This document shows positions 20,700 to 30,521 of a stretch of DNA of 45,000 bases, in pieces. The notes under the pieces were generated by a model, which worked only from the letters and a program-made list of their open reading frames with translations, did not search any database and was not told where the DNA came from. Location: positions 389,528-434,527 of the forward strand of contig CAJNDS010001057.1 of assembly GCA_905221605.1 (NCBI GenBank), in the 5' to 3' direction. The first letter of the stretch is position 1. Each line of letters opens with the position of its first letter. The DNA comes from Symbiodinium natans. Taxonomy: Eukaryota; Sar; Dinophyceae; Suessiales; Symbiodiniaceae. The position numbers were made by a program, and so were the translations under genes.

Positions 20700-23340
20700 A
20701 TTGCAGCATGCGTCAGTGCAGCCACCCAGCACAACAGGCATAAAGCCATCAACCCTCCACTTTCGCCCGGCCTTGCCGAAGCCCGCCCGGCTTAGCTTAA
20801 CAGGCTTTTCTTGGTATTTGTTGGCTTACTTGGAACGGCGGGAAAATCTATCTTCGGGCATGTTGTCCGGTTTGTTCTTTCTTCCTATCTTTTCACTCTG
20901 AATAAACTTATGGCCGTCTTTTTTCAACGAATATTTAGTGGCCTTATCTTCTGTAGCTTTTCTTGATGACTTTAAGATTGCAATTAAGAAGAATGGACAA
21001 AAAATCTTTGAAATTTTGTGAGCGAACAAAATACATATTCATAATGTAGAGTTGTTCTGCTCGTTTCTTGGGTCGCTCAATAAATTATTAGGATCAGGAA
21101 ATGATCACAAGAAAAAGACCGAATCAAGCCTGTAGAACCCCCCCCCCAAGATACCATGAGCAAAGACCCCGTTAATCAGAGCTAGGGGGAAACGTGAAAG
21201 CATGCCTTGATTCATCACAGATTTAGCCTAGCTGTCTGCGTAACGGGCAGCTGCTTGATTGCACGCTCTCCGTGTCAAGGCAATATGAAGGAAAGAGACA
21301 AGCAACTAGCAGCTAGCTGTGTGCTGTGAGTTGCTCGTAAGCTTCCCGATTGGCCGATTAGCACACTAATGCGGGGTGAGATGTGGCGGTGTGGACCAGC
21401 TGATCGGCTTTCTCGGGTGCTGAAGCACAAGGAATCCACCACCACAATGCAAGCTGCAAAAACAAACATGAATCAACACGCTGCGAGGTACGTCCGGCTG
21501 ATCTTCAGTCAATCCCATGCGCAACGACCGAACACCTCCCTGTCCAACACTGCGGGCCAGCTCATGCAACACTCGGGAAGGAAACAGAAATAAAATCGAC
21601 CGGCCACAAGCAGCGGAACTCGAAACGCGGGAACATGGCCTCGATAGGGGCAAAAAGGGAGAAACATGCAAACAAATCGCTTGCCGGGCCTCCAAAGAGA
21701 AAAGCATCGCTTCCGGCTCGTCACCTTGGGCAGCCTCGAACCTTCGTTGCAACTTGTCTCGAAGCCTATTGCTATCTAAATTATTGTTTTTTCTCCTTCT
21801 TCTTCTTCTTCTCCTTCTCCTTCTTCTGCTTCTTCTTCTGCTCCTTCTGTTCTTCAACCCCCCCCCCCTCCCCCCCTTAGGGGAGACCCGGCCACTACGG
21901 CCAAGCGGAAGGGGAAGATACCATCCCAAGAAACGACCCGGGCCCCCCCTCCTTCCGGACCTTCCGGAATGGTGTGGGGCTGGGCAAACATAAAAACTGG
22001 AGAAAAAAGTCGGCAACCTTATGTCCGCCCACTCTCTTCCTTTCTTTCTTGCTTTCTTTCCTTGGGGCATGGAGGCCGAAGCATCCGCATGACGAGCGTC
22101 CGAGTCCTGCATCGCCTCAGATCCTGTTTCAGAGCGGTCCTTTGTGAACCCGGCTAGGGAGCTCACAGGCGCGCCCAGGCCACTCGGTCCAGTCTCATGG
22201 TGAAATTGGCAGCGCACACACTTACACGGCGCGATTCCCCCGCATCGGCCCGTCCTTAGTGGGTCCTTAGTGGGTCCTTAGTTCCCCGGTTTCGAATCGC
22301 GCCGGTGTGTGATTTTGCTGCTGGTGGTGATACTGCTTCTCCTTGCTCCGGCTGTATGGTGTAGGTCCGACTAGACTTCCCGAACACAACCCCCAATCGA
22401 GTACACACGTTACGTTGCACTGCGGAGCTGTTTATCTGAGTGAACCGGCTGCCAACTTTTGTGCAATTTCCCCTCGTGTGCGATCTCTCCTGTCGCTCTC
22501 TCTTTCTTTCTGGGGGCATGGGGGGTTGCCGCCTCTACGTGGTCCGCGGGCCACGAGGGCATGCGCTACTTCCACCGGACATGCCCCCCTTGCTGCTGCT
22601 CAGCTACACTGTCGCATTCTGATCCTTGAACCCCTGAACTCCCCTTCCCCTGGAAACGCGTCAAACCTCCGCCCGAAGCCTCCGCCCCTGCAATCCGACC
22701 GCTGCAGCGGTCTTCACCTCACACAACAGACAGGTAGCCCTGGTCGGTCCGTGGGTTGGGCTGGTGAGACAGCAACCTGGCTGGAAAACTAATCAGGGAC
22801 TTCGTAAATTTGGGATGTTTTTTAATAGGGGTTGGCTCTTGTCCTGCAAGCTAATTCTCTATGTTTGAATCGGAGAACCTCTACTTTCTCTATATGTTGA
22901 TTGCAGAACCTCTATCTCCTCTATGCTTTAAAGGAAACCTCTACTTTCTTCTCCATCTGTTAATCGGATGTTAATCGGATAACCTTCTTACATTTGTTTA
23001 GGAAAATCTCTGCTTCCTCCACATTAATGGGAATACAGCAGGCGAAAACGAATGAAATGAAAAACAACACATAACGGGGCTGATGTTTTTACAAAAGCAA
23101 GTTTGCACGTGTAAAAAAACAAAAAACATAACAAGCGGGGAGGTTCAGCTCTTTCAGCAAGCTCAGGGTTCAGAATATGCAACAAAACAAGGGGAAGGGG
23201 GGGGCTTGCGGGGGCTTGGGGGTGGGGGGGGGGGGTGGAGGGGCCCGGGGGGGCCGCACCCGTCCTCCCCTCCTTTTTGCTTGCTTAGGTGCGGCTTGGC
23301 TTTTGGTGTGGGCTGGATGTGAAAATGTAATCATGGAGAA
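20700..23340. other. Intergenic or intronic DNA with simple repeats
   Basis: Apart from the doubtful frame at 21366-22217, I see no gene. Notable pieces are the (CTT)n/(CTC)n tract (21790-21850), C runs (21860-21876), a GGGTCCTTAGT triple repeat (22260-22280) inside an 11-bp inverted repeat (CGGCGCGATTC with its complement, about 22226-22305), and a G-rich stretch (23190-23260). Confidence 0.5.
21366..22217 (-). CDS. Possible long exon or hypothetical ORF with a poly-Arg tract
   Basis: A minus-strand frame of about 283 codons is open here. Its first third (residues such as SETGSEAMQDSDARHADASA) looks protein-like. The middle is a poly-arginine run that is simply the (CTT/TCC)n tract at 21790-21850 read in one frame. 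No domain was recognised, the frame starts with GTG and not ATG, and the + strand is also open over much of the same DNA. Chance opening is quite possible. Confidence 0.2.
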   Translation of the reverse strand: MRCQFHHETGPSGLGAPVSSLAGFTKDRSETGSEAMQDSDARHADASASMPQGKKARKKGREWADIRLPTFFSSFYVCPAPHHSGRSGRRGGPGRFLGWYLPLPLGRSGRVSPKGGRGGGLKNRRSRRRSRRRRRRRRRRRRKNNNLDSNRLRDKLQRRFEAAQGDEPEAMLFSLEARQAICLHVSPFLPLSRPCSRVSSSAACGRSILFLFPSRVLHELARSVGQGGVRSLRMGLTEDQPDVPRSVLIHVCFCSLHCGGGFLVLQHPRKPISWSTPPHLTPH

Positions 23341-23359
23341 ATACATTAATGCAATCATG

Positions 23360-23690
23360 TAAAGGGATACTGTAATGATGTATTAATGTCGTAATGCAAT
23401 AATGCAATAGTACAATGATGTAATAATGTAATCATGCATCATCATGTAATCGTGCAATCATGTAATATTGAAATACTGTAATACTTCAAGAATGTAACAA
23501 TGCAATACTGTAATATGGGCAGCGATTTTTTTCTTATGCTCCCCCCGCTTTTTCTTATGCGATCTGCCCCGGCGATTTTTTTCTTATGCTCTGCCACTTT
23601 TTTATTTATGCTCTCCCCCCCCCTTATGCTGGAAGGTGTCTTTTCTTATGCTGAAGGTGCTTTTTTTATGCTACAGATGTCGGGGGGTTA
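23360..23690. repeat. Left terminal array (ATG/TAAT repeats, then TTATGCT motifs)
   Basis: The outer part is a run of TGTAAT-ATGCAAT-like units. The inner part has seven TTATGC(T/G) motifs, most preceded by T-rich tracts, at about 23534, 23554, 23594, 23615, 23634, 23655 and 23667. The reverse complement of the array at 39310-39495 shows the same motif series. Confidence 0.75.
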
Positions 23691-23859
23691 CCCCCCCGAA
23701 CCCTTGAAATTCTGAAATTCTGGAGGTCTAGAACCCTCTGAAGAGCGCTTAAAGCTGATACAACGACGAGCAGTTCGAACACAAGTACTCGCCCCCTCTG
23801 CCAAGCCCCTGCAAGCGCTCCAGCTGAGGGCCAAACCTCGGCACCAGAGGTACAGCGTG

Positions 23860-24060
23860 CGTGGGTGCGTGCGTACTTGCGTTCGTGCGTGCGTGCCTGC
23901 GTGCGCGCGCGTGTGTGCATGTGCGTGTGCACGGGACGGGGGCCCGGACTTCACAGGGCGCAATGCACGTGCGCGTGCGTATGTGCGCGTGCGTATGTGC
24001 GTGCGCGCGCGGGTGGGCATGTAGGTGTGCGTATGTGCGTGCGCGTGAGCGCGGCGGGGG
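23860..24060. repeat. (GTGCGTGC)n simple repeat
   Basis: Alternating purine-pyrimidine DNA of GTGCGTGCGT type is present, with frames open on both strands (Arg/Cys/Val or His/Ala/Arg). The type of sequence is prone to Z-DNA. It is not a gene. Confidence 0.85.
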
Positions 24061-24062
24061 CA

Positions 24063-24112
24063 CCCACACAGGCCTCCGAGGAATTTCACATGCTCACACT
24101 CTGCGTGCAAGC
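24063..24112 (-). pseudogene. Truncated second copy of the transposase C-terminus
   Basis: The minus strand reads LHAECEHVKFLGGLCGCP, matching LHAECEHVKFVGGLRGSP at about 26337-26392 of the main transposase. The DNA agrees at roughly 40 of 44 bases and then diverges at once on both sides. It holds only the last C-x-H of the SWIM finger, so it is a fragment left by duplication or by an older insertion. Confidence 0.75.
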
Positions 24113-24129
24113 CACTCTTTTTCAGGGAG

Positions 24130-24480
24130 GTGCTCTGTCCGACCTCTCACCCGCTCATCTTTCGCGAGGTGCTCTGTTCGACCTCGCTTTCCGCTTGGAA
24201 ACACTGTATTTGCTGTACTTTCCCGGAGCGATGAGCTCACCAGACTTTAAATTCGGAGGTGCTCTGTTCGACCTCTCTCACCCGCGACTTTGGAAACCAC
24301 TGTTATCGCTGCTACTGTACAGTCCCCAAAGTGGCGAGCTCAGCAGACTTTTAAATTCGGAGATGCTTTGTTCGACCTCTCTCACTCGCGACTCTGAGAA
24401 CCACTGTTATCGCTGCTACACAGTCCCCAAAGCGGCGGCGAACTCAGAACTGTCCCATAACTACTTCTGGTCCACCGAGT
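24130..24480. repeat. Tandem repeat of about 105 bp
   Basis: Three or more imperfect copies of a unit containing GGAGGTGCTCTGTTCGACCT, CCACTGTTATCGCTGCTAC and CAGTCCCCAAAG(C/T)GGCG are present, the clearest starting at about 24254 and 24356. The motif GGTGCTCTGTTCGACCT also occurs at 24130 and 24170. Confidence 0.8.
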
Positions 24481-24724
24481 TCTCACACAGCCAACGTGGA
24501 AAGGTGCTCGGTTCGCATCTCCGCATGGGACTAGAAAAGAAAAGCTCGAATGACGGAGCCCTTCAACTTCGGTCGCCATGTACATTCTGTTCCGCTCTTG
24601 TTCTATGACCCCCGGGACACACTGTAAACCCCCCCCTTTCCCCGCCCCAAACATGTTTGTACTGCGTGTCCTCGTACGCAGGCATGCCCACCCCGGGACC
24701 GCTCAAACACTGCTCAAAGCAAAA

Positions 24725-26250
24725 CCAAGGAGTTGAGACCTTCTTTTTGTTTTTTACAAAGCATCACATGGGTCAGCACTCACGCCCTTTTGGGGATCCA
24801 CACGTGCGTGGACAGCTTGGGTCAGAAAGGCCAGGGCACGGTGCGTGGACCAGGCACAAAGCTTTGCAGCAGGGGAAGGACAGCTTTGGGCCACAGCCCT
24901 GCCTGCACGATGTGCGGGCTGGTCAGGGCGGGGTTGGGGGGGGGGGAGGGGGTGTGACTGTTTCACCTCAGGGGTTCACCCCCCCAAACCGCTCAAACAC
25001 TGCGCAAAGCGAACTTGCGACAGTGCTGCTGGCGCGTTACAGGAGGGGGGGTTGGGGGGGCGCAGCTCCCCCCCCGTTTGCGCCAAGACCGCCCGAACCC
25101 TGTTGTCAAAGCACCCTTTCGCAGAATGTCGGGCACGCCTGCGTGCGTTATGGGGTAAGGTTCGGAGGGGCGGGGGGGCCGCCGCTGTTGCGCCTCGCGA
25201 AGCGCTCAAACACTGCGCCAAGCGAACTGGCGACAGTGCTGCTGGCGCGTTACAGGGGGGGGGTTTGGGGGGGGCGCAGCCCCCCCCGTTTGCACCAAGA
25301 CCGCGTGAACCCTGTTGTCAAAGCACTCTTTGCAGAATGTCGGGCACGCCCGCGTGCGTTATGGGGAAGGTTCGGGGGGGGGGGGTGAGGGAGCGCGGTT
25401 CGGCCGAAGTTTGCACCAATTACACGCCAGACATGCCAACCCAAGACCACCAACAAACACCGCTCAGAGCAGAGTGCCGCGGGAGCCGTTTCACCCCCCA
25501 AACTGCTCGACCGCTGCGCAACCAAAGACCGCCCACTTACAACTCTCAAAGAGTTAAGACCTTCTCTTTTTTTTACAAAGCATCACATTCGTCTCACACC
25601 CTTTTGGGGACCTCCACACGTGCGTGGACTGCTTGGGTTGGATCAGAGAGGCCAGGGCCACGGAAAAGGGGCCGGCTGCGTGGACCAGGCACAAATCTTT
25701 TGCAGCAGGGCCAGGACAGCTTCGACCAGGCCAAGGCAGAGGGCAGTTTTTGGGCCACAGCCCTGCCCAATACGCGCAGACAGCTTGGACGGGCCGTGCC
25801 CCTTCCCCATATATAGGGCGCTTGGAGTGGTGTCTGCGCGGTCTTGGCGCAAGCGCCCCCCGCAGACCTCGCCTGATAACGTGCCAGCGTTGAAACACAC
25901 GTCCGCCGCGCTGCTGGTGTGGCGGGGGGGGGGGGGCTGGACATGCCACGCAGGCAAATTCAGCGTGAGCCCCACTCCACCGCAGATTTTTGGGGCCCGT
26001 TTCACCAAGGGCCAATCAAACACTGCGCAAAGCAACTGCCGACAGTGCTGGCTTGCGGACGTGTGCTTCGACGCTGGCGCGTTACAGGGCGCCCCCGGTT
26101 GCACCACGCAGACCGCGCAGACGCGGGGAGGCCCCCCCTTCCCCGCCCCCAGTTTGCGCCAAGAACGCGCGCACCTCTCGGGCACACCCGCCCCGCCCTT
26201 GCTAACATGTGCGCTAACTTGCAGACACGTTTCAACACTGGCGCGTGTTC
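24725..26250. repeat. Complex of direct repeats downstream of the transposase
   Basis: Two nested patterns are seen. A block from the GAGACCTTCTTTTT/ACAAAGCATCACAT region (24735-24905) recurs about 815 bp later (25550-25775). Inside it, a unit of about 212 bp beginning CAAACACTGCGCAAAGC and containing GACAGTGCTGCTGGCGCGTT and GCAGAATGTCGGGCACGCC is present at about 24993 and 25207, with a diverged copy at 26018. Long G or C runs separate the units. I found no gene in it. Confidence 0.8.
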
Positions 26251-26276
26251 TGGGGGTGGGGCTCCAACTTTCGAGC

Positions 26277-26486
26277 TTACCGCCTTTGCTTTCTCTTGCG
26301 ACCACGCGCCCTGATGACTGGCACGTTATTCAAATTGGGAGAGCCGCGCAGGCCTCCGACGAATTTCACGTGCTCGCACTCTGCGTGCAAGGCATGATGC
26401 ACGCAGGTGCAGACCCGGTACCGGCAGTCGCCTGCTTGGCCGCGGGGCCAATAGGCAGTCACCCAGTGGCCCTCAGAGACCACCAC
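26277..26486 (-). CDS. SWIM zinc finger and basic tail of the transposase (out of frame)
   Basis: The frame reads VGHVVVSEGHWVTAYW and then VCTCVHHALHAECEHVKFVG. C-x-C-x9-C-x-H is the SWIM pattern found at the C-terminus of many MULE transposases. The frame ends with a basic tail (RARGRKRKQRR) at TAA 26277-26279. It overlaps the end of the previous exon frame and cannot be read without a +1 shift or an unseen splice. That means this copy is damaged, or the assembly has a single-base error. Confidence 0.75.
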   Translation of the reverse strand: MVVSEGHWVTAYWPRGQAGDCRYRVCTCVHHALHAECEHVKFVGGLRGSPNLNNVPVIRARGRKRKQRR

Positions 26487-29400
26487 GTGACCGACGAAAG
26501 CACTTCTTCAGGACGACGCGGTTTAGCTGATGCCCTCCGCCACTCTTCGCGATGAGGATGCCTGCCTCGACCAGCAGTGTGGTGAGGTCATCCCCATCCT
26601 TGTACAACATCGCGCACAGCAACCTTGCCAGCTCCTGCGATACCACACATGCACCCCCCCAAAACCAACGCACGCTGTTTTGAATGCCTTGGACTCTCGC
26701 CCCCCGCCTTGTCAACAGGCCCTGTGGGCGAGGCCATCACCCAAAAGGTGGTATACTCCGACTCCTCTGTGTTTGGACCTCGCGGCGTGCCGGTGCCTGC
26801 AACCAGAGTCGTGTCAACTTTGCCTGCGCTTTATCTAACAACGACACTCATGCGCTTGCGCCCAAGTCGCAGATGTGGAACTTCACGTAGTTCCCAGTGT
26901 CGCGTTGCCTCCAGTAGTCCACTGCAGGGGAACGACCTTGCGAACGAAGCGCTGCGCTGTTGAGCAGGTAGTCATTCTCTGCTACCGGGAAATTTGTCAT
27001 CTTCATCGGCTTACCCCAATCGAAGATGCCGCGCCACTTCTTGTAGAGGTGCTGCATGCCTTGCATGGCCGAGAGAAGGCCATCCTTGGTGCGACACTTC
27101 AGCTCAGCTTCCCATGATCCATGGCGCGCCTCGAGTGGGTTGGTCCCCCCGCCAGCGCCGGGACATGTGCCGAAGACTCCAACCCAAAAGCTTGGCAGCC
27201 AGAGCCGCTGCGCTCCCCGCGCCGGGGCCTGCACGGTCTTGTAGATATGGCGCAAGTCGGCGACCGTGCACTGCGTGAAGAACTCCCTCTGCAGGTACGA
27301 AGCTACCTCTGCCGGCATGTTCTCGAATACCACCTGCCAGATCGCATCCGCGAGCTGCAACGTTGGCAGGCACCTGCATGGTTGGAGACTCTGCACGATT
27401 CGTGTATGGCTATACTCCGCTATAGCACATCAGTTCTTCGTTAGGTCTAGCTCTGTCTCCTTTGCAACCCAAGCCCCGCCTGGTCAAGTCTGACACCTCT
27501 GACACCTCTGTCACGGTTGCGTCGCGCTTCTGCCTGCCGCGTTTCTTCGGGCCTTCCTGTTTGGGCAACTTGGCCGGAAGCGTCTTCAGCAACGACTTCT
27601 TGTAGTGAAAGTAATCTCCCACCAAACGGGCGCCTGGAAAGACGGCCCGCCGTGCTGCGGCGATTCCCGGCGCGTAATCTGCGTGCACATGCAGCAGCTG
27701 TGACTTCAGGTTGAAACCGCCGACTTCCTGACACAACCAGCACAAGTCCTCGAAGCAGGCACACACATTCTTTTCCTTCTCACTGTGAACCAAGGCTTGC
27801 ATGACTGGCTGCGCTGTGCAGGTGTGCGCCACGTAGGACTGCCGTCGCCCCCGCAACATGCCGGAACTGGTGTTTGTAAGGCGCGCACTGCTAGTGGCAA
27901 AGCACGCGGTGATCACGCCGTAGTTGTTGGCAATCGCCCCCATCTTCATATCGACTATGAGACGAAGACGGTGGTTTGCAGCATCACACAAGCGTTGCAG
28001 CATGCCTGAGCAGGTGATGGGCACGTACACCCTGTCAGCCTCCACCACGACACCGTTCGGCGACTTCAGGACCAAAAGACGCGACAGATCTTCTGCACTG
28101 CCGATCTTGTCGGGCAGGTTCGCCTCCCATTTCCTCACCTCCTCAAGAAATGATTCGATCGGTACTGCTGCAACGCTTGACGTCTGCCCCTGCTTCTGCC
28201 GCAGACGCCGAACTAGGTTGTGTAGCTGCAAAGGCTCACAGGCGAACTCCAGATTGGAAAGCTCCAGCGCTGCCCGGAGACCCCTGCTTGTGATGGTGGC
28301 CTTGGATTCCAGAACCTCGTTCACGACCTTCTGCACATCTGCCGGTAGCAACCGACCACCTTGCGCGACGACCTTTGTCCCATGTTGGCCACGATAGTGG
28401 ACCACTGCTTTCCCCTCCGCGGGGCCTTCAATGCAGATGGTCACCCGCGCCCGCAAACTGCATTTCGGCTTGCACTCGGAGCATGAGCCCCACAGCTTGT
28501 ACTCCGCGCAGTTTTTTCCAGTGACGAGTCGCTTCGTGTTGAAAACCACATTGCAAGGGGGCTTTGCCTTCAGGCACTCCTTCCTTGCCACGGCAGTGGC
28601 GTCACTCAACGTCCGCGGGATCTCCTCGAGAAGGCACGCGCGAGCTTCCTTGTACGTATCCTTCTCCACTGCGTCCGACGGCGCCTTGTCGACCTGGCGA
28701 CTGCTCGGCTCCCCCTCTGCTGGTGGGGTCGCCTCGCCTTGATCCGCTCTGCCTGCCGTCGAGCTGAATAATGGCTCCGCCACGCTGTGCGACGTCTGCA
28801 GCTTCCTGCGCGCTGTCTGCTGCACCAATGTTTGGGACTGCTTCTGCACAGAGATTGCCGCCGCGGTCTCCTCCAGAAACCCCTCGAAGAAGTGCAACGG
28901 GATGGCCCATTTGCGGACGGCATCCTGCGCCCCACTTGACAAAGTCCTCCAGCCGTACTTCACAAAGGCGGGCCACGCTCCGGGGCGCAGCCGTACAACT
29001 CCAAGACCGTGACGCTCCAGATGCTGGAAAGCTGTCAGCAAATTGTTGTACGAGCTTTCTCGTTGCTGCGGATCATCGGAATACACGTGGCGAAACAGTG
29101 GAACTGTGCGTCCGGCAACATCTGCATAGATCACAGCGCCTGGCGTCGCACGTAGAAGCTTCACGGCCACCTCGGCTTGACGACATGCTGTGCAGCCTTA
29201 CGGCACCCTCCTGCTGCAAGCTCTTCTCTTGCAAGGTCTTTGCACACATAATATGCTGACAAGGCACCTCCTGCATCCAAGAAACACTCTCCTTGAAAGG
29301 CCCCACAGACTTTCGCACGCCTGCCCCTTCTCTGACTCTCCAGCTGCCGCGACTGATGTCCACATCCAACATATTAAAGCCGCGAGCAAGCCGTCTGTAT

Positions 29401-30394
29401 GTCCATTCCAAGGCTAGCTTGGTGGCGTGAGGCGAGATTTGCCGCTGCGCAATGTCGAAGGGGCGCTGCTCCACCATGGCCCCAATGGCTTCCTCGAACA
29501 AAGTTGTCAAAAGACCTTACAAGCAGCGCAAGACATGCCGTGCACACCCTCTGCTCAGTTCACACACACCCCCCCCCCCCGGCTTTAACAGGCTCCAGAC
29601 CGGCCTTCATGCGTCCAGAAGTACGAAAGCTTCTCGAACATGCTGTTGAGTGTGCCGCCGTCCGCATAGTAGGCGTTTTGCGAGGCCTCATGCATGGCCC
29701 CACGGGCCTCCATCAGCGCGGCTTTCCCAGCCGTGCTCTGACTCCACACAAGCTCCCTTCCATGTAGAGGCACCTTGTGGCCGACGTGTTGGATGAGGTT
29801 CTGAAACAGACCCGCCATGAAGTCCACGAACTTGTCCCGTAGCCCCGTAGGGTACGTCAGCTGACTGCCCCGTCGACCCGCAGAAAACACACAGCCTTAT
29901 GTTGCCAGCGCAATGCCCTAGACTCTAACTCGACTCTGAAGAACCGCTAAATCACTCACTTGCACGGCCGCTACTTGTGAAAGCCATGTCCGTGACGAGT
30001 TGCGGTTAGCCAGCCCGATTTTGTGGCGAGCTTCGCTCGGCGCCCACCAAGTGCTCAGGACAGAAGGTTGTTGCAGTAGCACCATGCCAATGTTTGTTGA
30101 CTCGAAGTGCACTCCGCAGTCCACCTTCTCCTCGTGCCCCGCTAGTTTGCGTGCTTTGGCAGGCCTAGCCAACACGTCTGCCTGTGTGTCCCAGTCGTAC
30201 CGGCCCCCGTGCGCAGCCTCCAGCAGTCGCGTTAATACAATGTGGGTCTCCTTCGTGAATTTCCCAGACTTCGCATACTCTGGACAAAGGAAAGCCGAGC
30301 CTTCTGGACCCACAAGTAACGCGTGCCCGTCGCCTTGTTGAAGTCGTGCATTGAAGGCTGCATGTGTGGACTCAGTAATGAGATGATGCTCCAT
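26277..30394 (-). CDS. Mutator-like (MULE) transposase, multi-exon span
   Basis: The model joins six exons by introns of 99, 74, 58, 61 and 65 nt with matched phases (exons 29960-30394, 29590-29860, 29246-29515, 27416-29187, 26862-27354, 26473-26796), about 1,190 residues. It shows a zinc-binding module, a MULE-type catalytic domain with D-D-E residues, and a SWIM finger. MULE transposases cut an element out at its inverted ends and insert it elsewhere. The last join uses a GC donor. The SWIM finger (26277-26486) is in another frame: one extra base in the GCTTT run near 26488 breaks KKCF/VGHVVV. The first exon may start at ATG 30392-30394 or may be spliced to the protease gene upstream. Confidence 0.75.
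26473..26796 (-). CDS. Transposase exon between the catalytic Glu and SWIM
   Basis: After acceptor GGTTGCAG the frame reads TGTPRGPNTEESEYTTFWVM, later ACVVSQELARLLCAMLYKDG, and GGGHQLNRVVLKKC, then leaves the expected frame. Helical, hydrophobic-patterned sequence suits the region after the catalytic Glu. The join to the previous exon by a GC donor (26861) restores CDLG-TGTP in phase. Confidence 0.6.
26862..27354 (-). CDS. Transposase exon with the catalytic Glu
   Basis: The exon begins LADAIWQVVFENMPAEVASY and contains GTNPLEARHGSWEAEL. In MULE transposases the third catalytic residue sits in a motif like T-N-N-x-x-E, which matches TNPLE (Glu codon 27130-27132). The acceptor is AACGTTGCAG. 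The 61-nt intron before it starts GTATAG, which contains an in-frame stop when unspliced. Confidence 0.75.
27416..29187 (-). CDS. Transposase main exon: zinc module and D-D catalytic residues
   Basis: The exon is 590 codons long, with no in-frame ATG near its start, so it must be entered by splicing. At about residues 207-264 (numbered from codon 29168-29170) lies a module with LWGSCSECKPKCSLRARV and then VVHYRGQH, whose Cys and His spacing resembles the FLYWCH/WRKY-GCM1 fingers of MULE transposases. LIVDMKMGAIANNYG (Asp about 407, codon 27950-27952) fits the first catalytic Asp. HVHADYAPGIAAARRAVFPG (Asp about 498) followed by VGDYFHYKKSL is the characteristic MULE second-Asp motif with the F-H downstream. 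The exon ends in a basic stretch (KKRGRQKRDA), a possible nuclear signal. Codon use is GC-rich and even. Confidence 0.85.
29246..29515 (-). CDS. Transposase N-terminal exon with a SWIM-like end
   Basis: The exon reads LLTTLFEEAIGAMVEQRPFD and later FKESVSWMQEVPCQHIM. The acceptor is TTGTAAG and the donor GTGCAA. VPCQHIM is typical of the end of a SWIM finger (P-C-x-H-I), but the earlier C-x-C is not present (KSV instead). With the upstream exon it resembles the post-catalytic half of another MULE transposase. The reading passes into the main exon only if the 58-nt intron (29188-29245) is removed. Confidence 0.6.
29590..29860 (-). CDS. Transposase upstream exon
   Basis: The exon begins LTYPTGLRDKFVDFMAGLFQ and includes ASQNAYYADGGTLNSMFEKL. 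The acceptor is GCAGTCAG. The donor GTTAAA leaves a T that joins GT of the next exon. The GGTLNSMFEKLSYFW stretch resembles the T-N-N-x-x-E segment of MULE catalytic domains, although no matching Asp residues lie upstream. Confidence 0.6.
29960..30394 (-). CDS. First exon of the transposase model
   Basis: The exon runs from ATG (30392-30394) to a strong donor GTGAGT at 29959. It contains EYAKSGKFTKETHIVLTRLL and VDCGVHFESTNIGMVLLQQP. No domain was recognised. The frame is open further upstream to about 30485 with an acidic Ser/Glu stretch, so the ATG may be internal. A GC donor in the protease gene at 30595 and an acceptor at 30457 would join the two in frame. Confidence 0.55.
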
Positions 30395-30521
30395 CTCCAC
30401 AGGACCCGCCAGCCATTGACTTGTCTTCTCTTCTGCCTCAGCTGAGCTACTTTCCTCTGCACTAAACGCGCTATACGGGCCCTCACTGTCACACTACTCA
30501 CTCGTGGCACCCAGGCATTCT

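Noticed and set aside
22260-22310. Possible tRNA (GGTTTCGAATC resembles a T-arm)
   Set aside because: No acceptor stem, D-arm or anticodon arm can be placed at normal spacing; the match is part of a longer inverted repeat.
23860-24060. Cys/Arg-rich plus-strand frame as a secreted protein
   Set aside because: It is produced by the GTGCGTGC simple repeat.
29188-29206. A 19-nt GT-AG intron (GTGCCGTAAGGCTGCACAG) joining the transposase exons
   Set aside because: It is phase-correct, but a 58-nt intron using the same acceptor (29188-29245) is also phase-correct and matches the 61-99 nt sizes of its neighbours.
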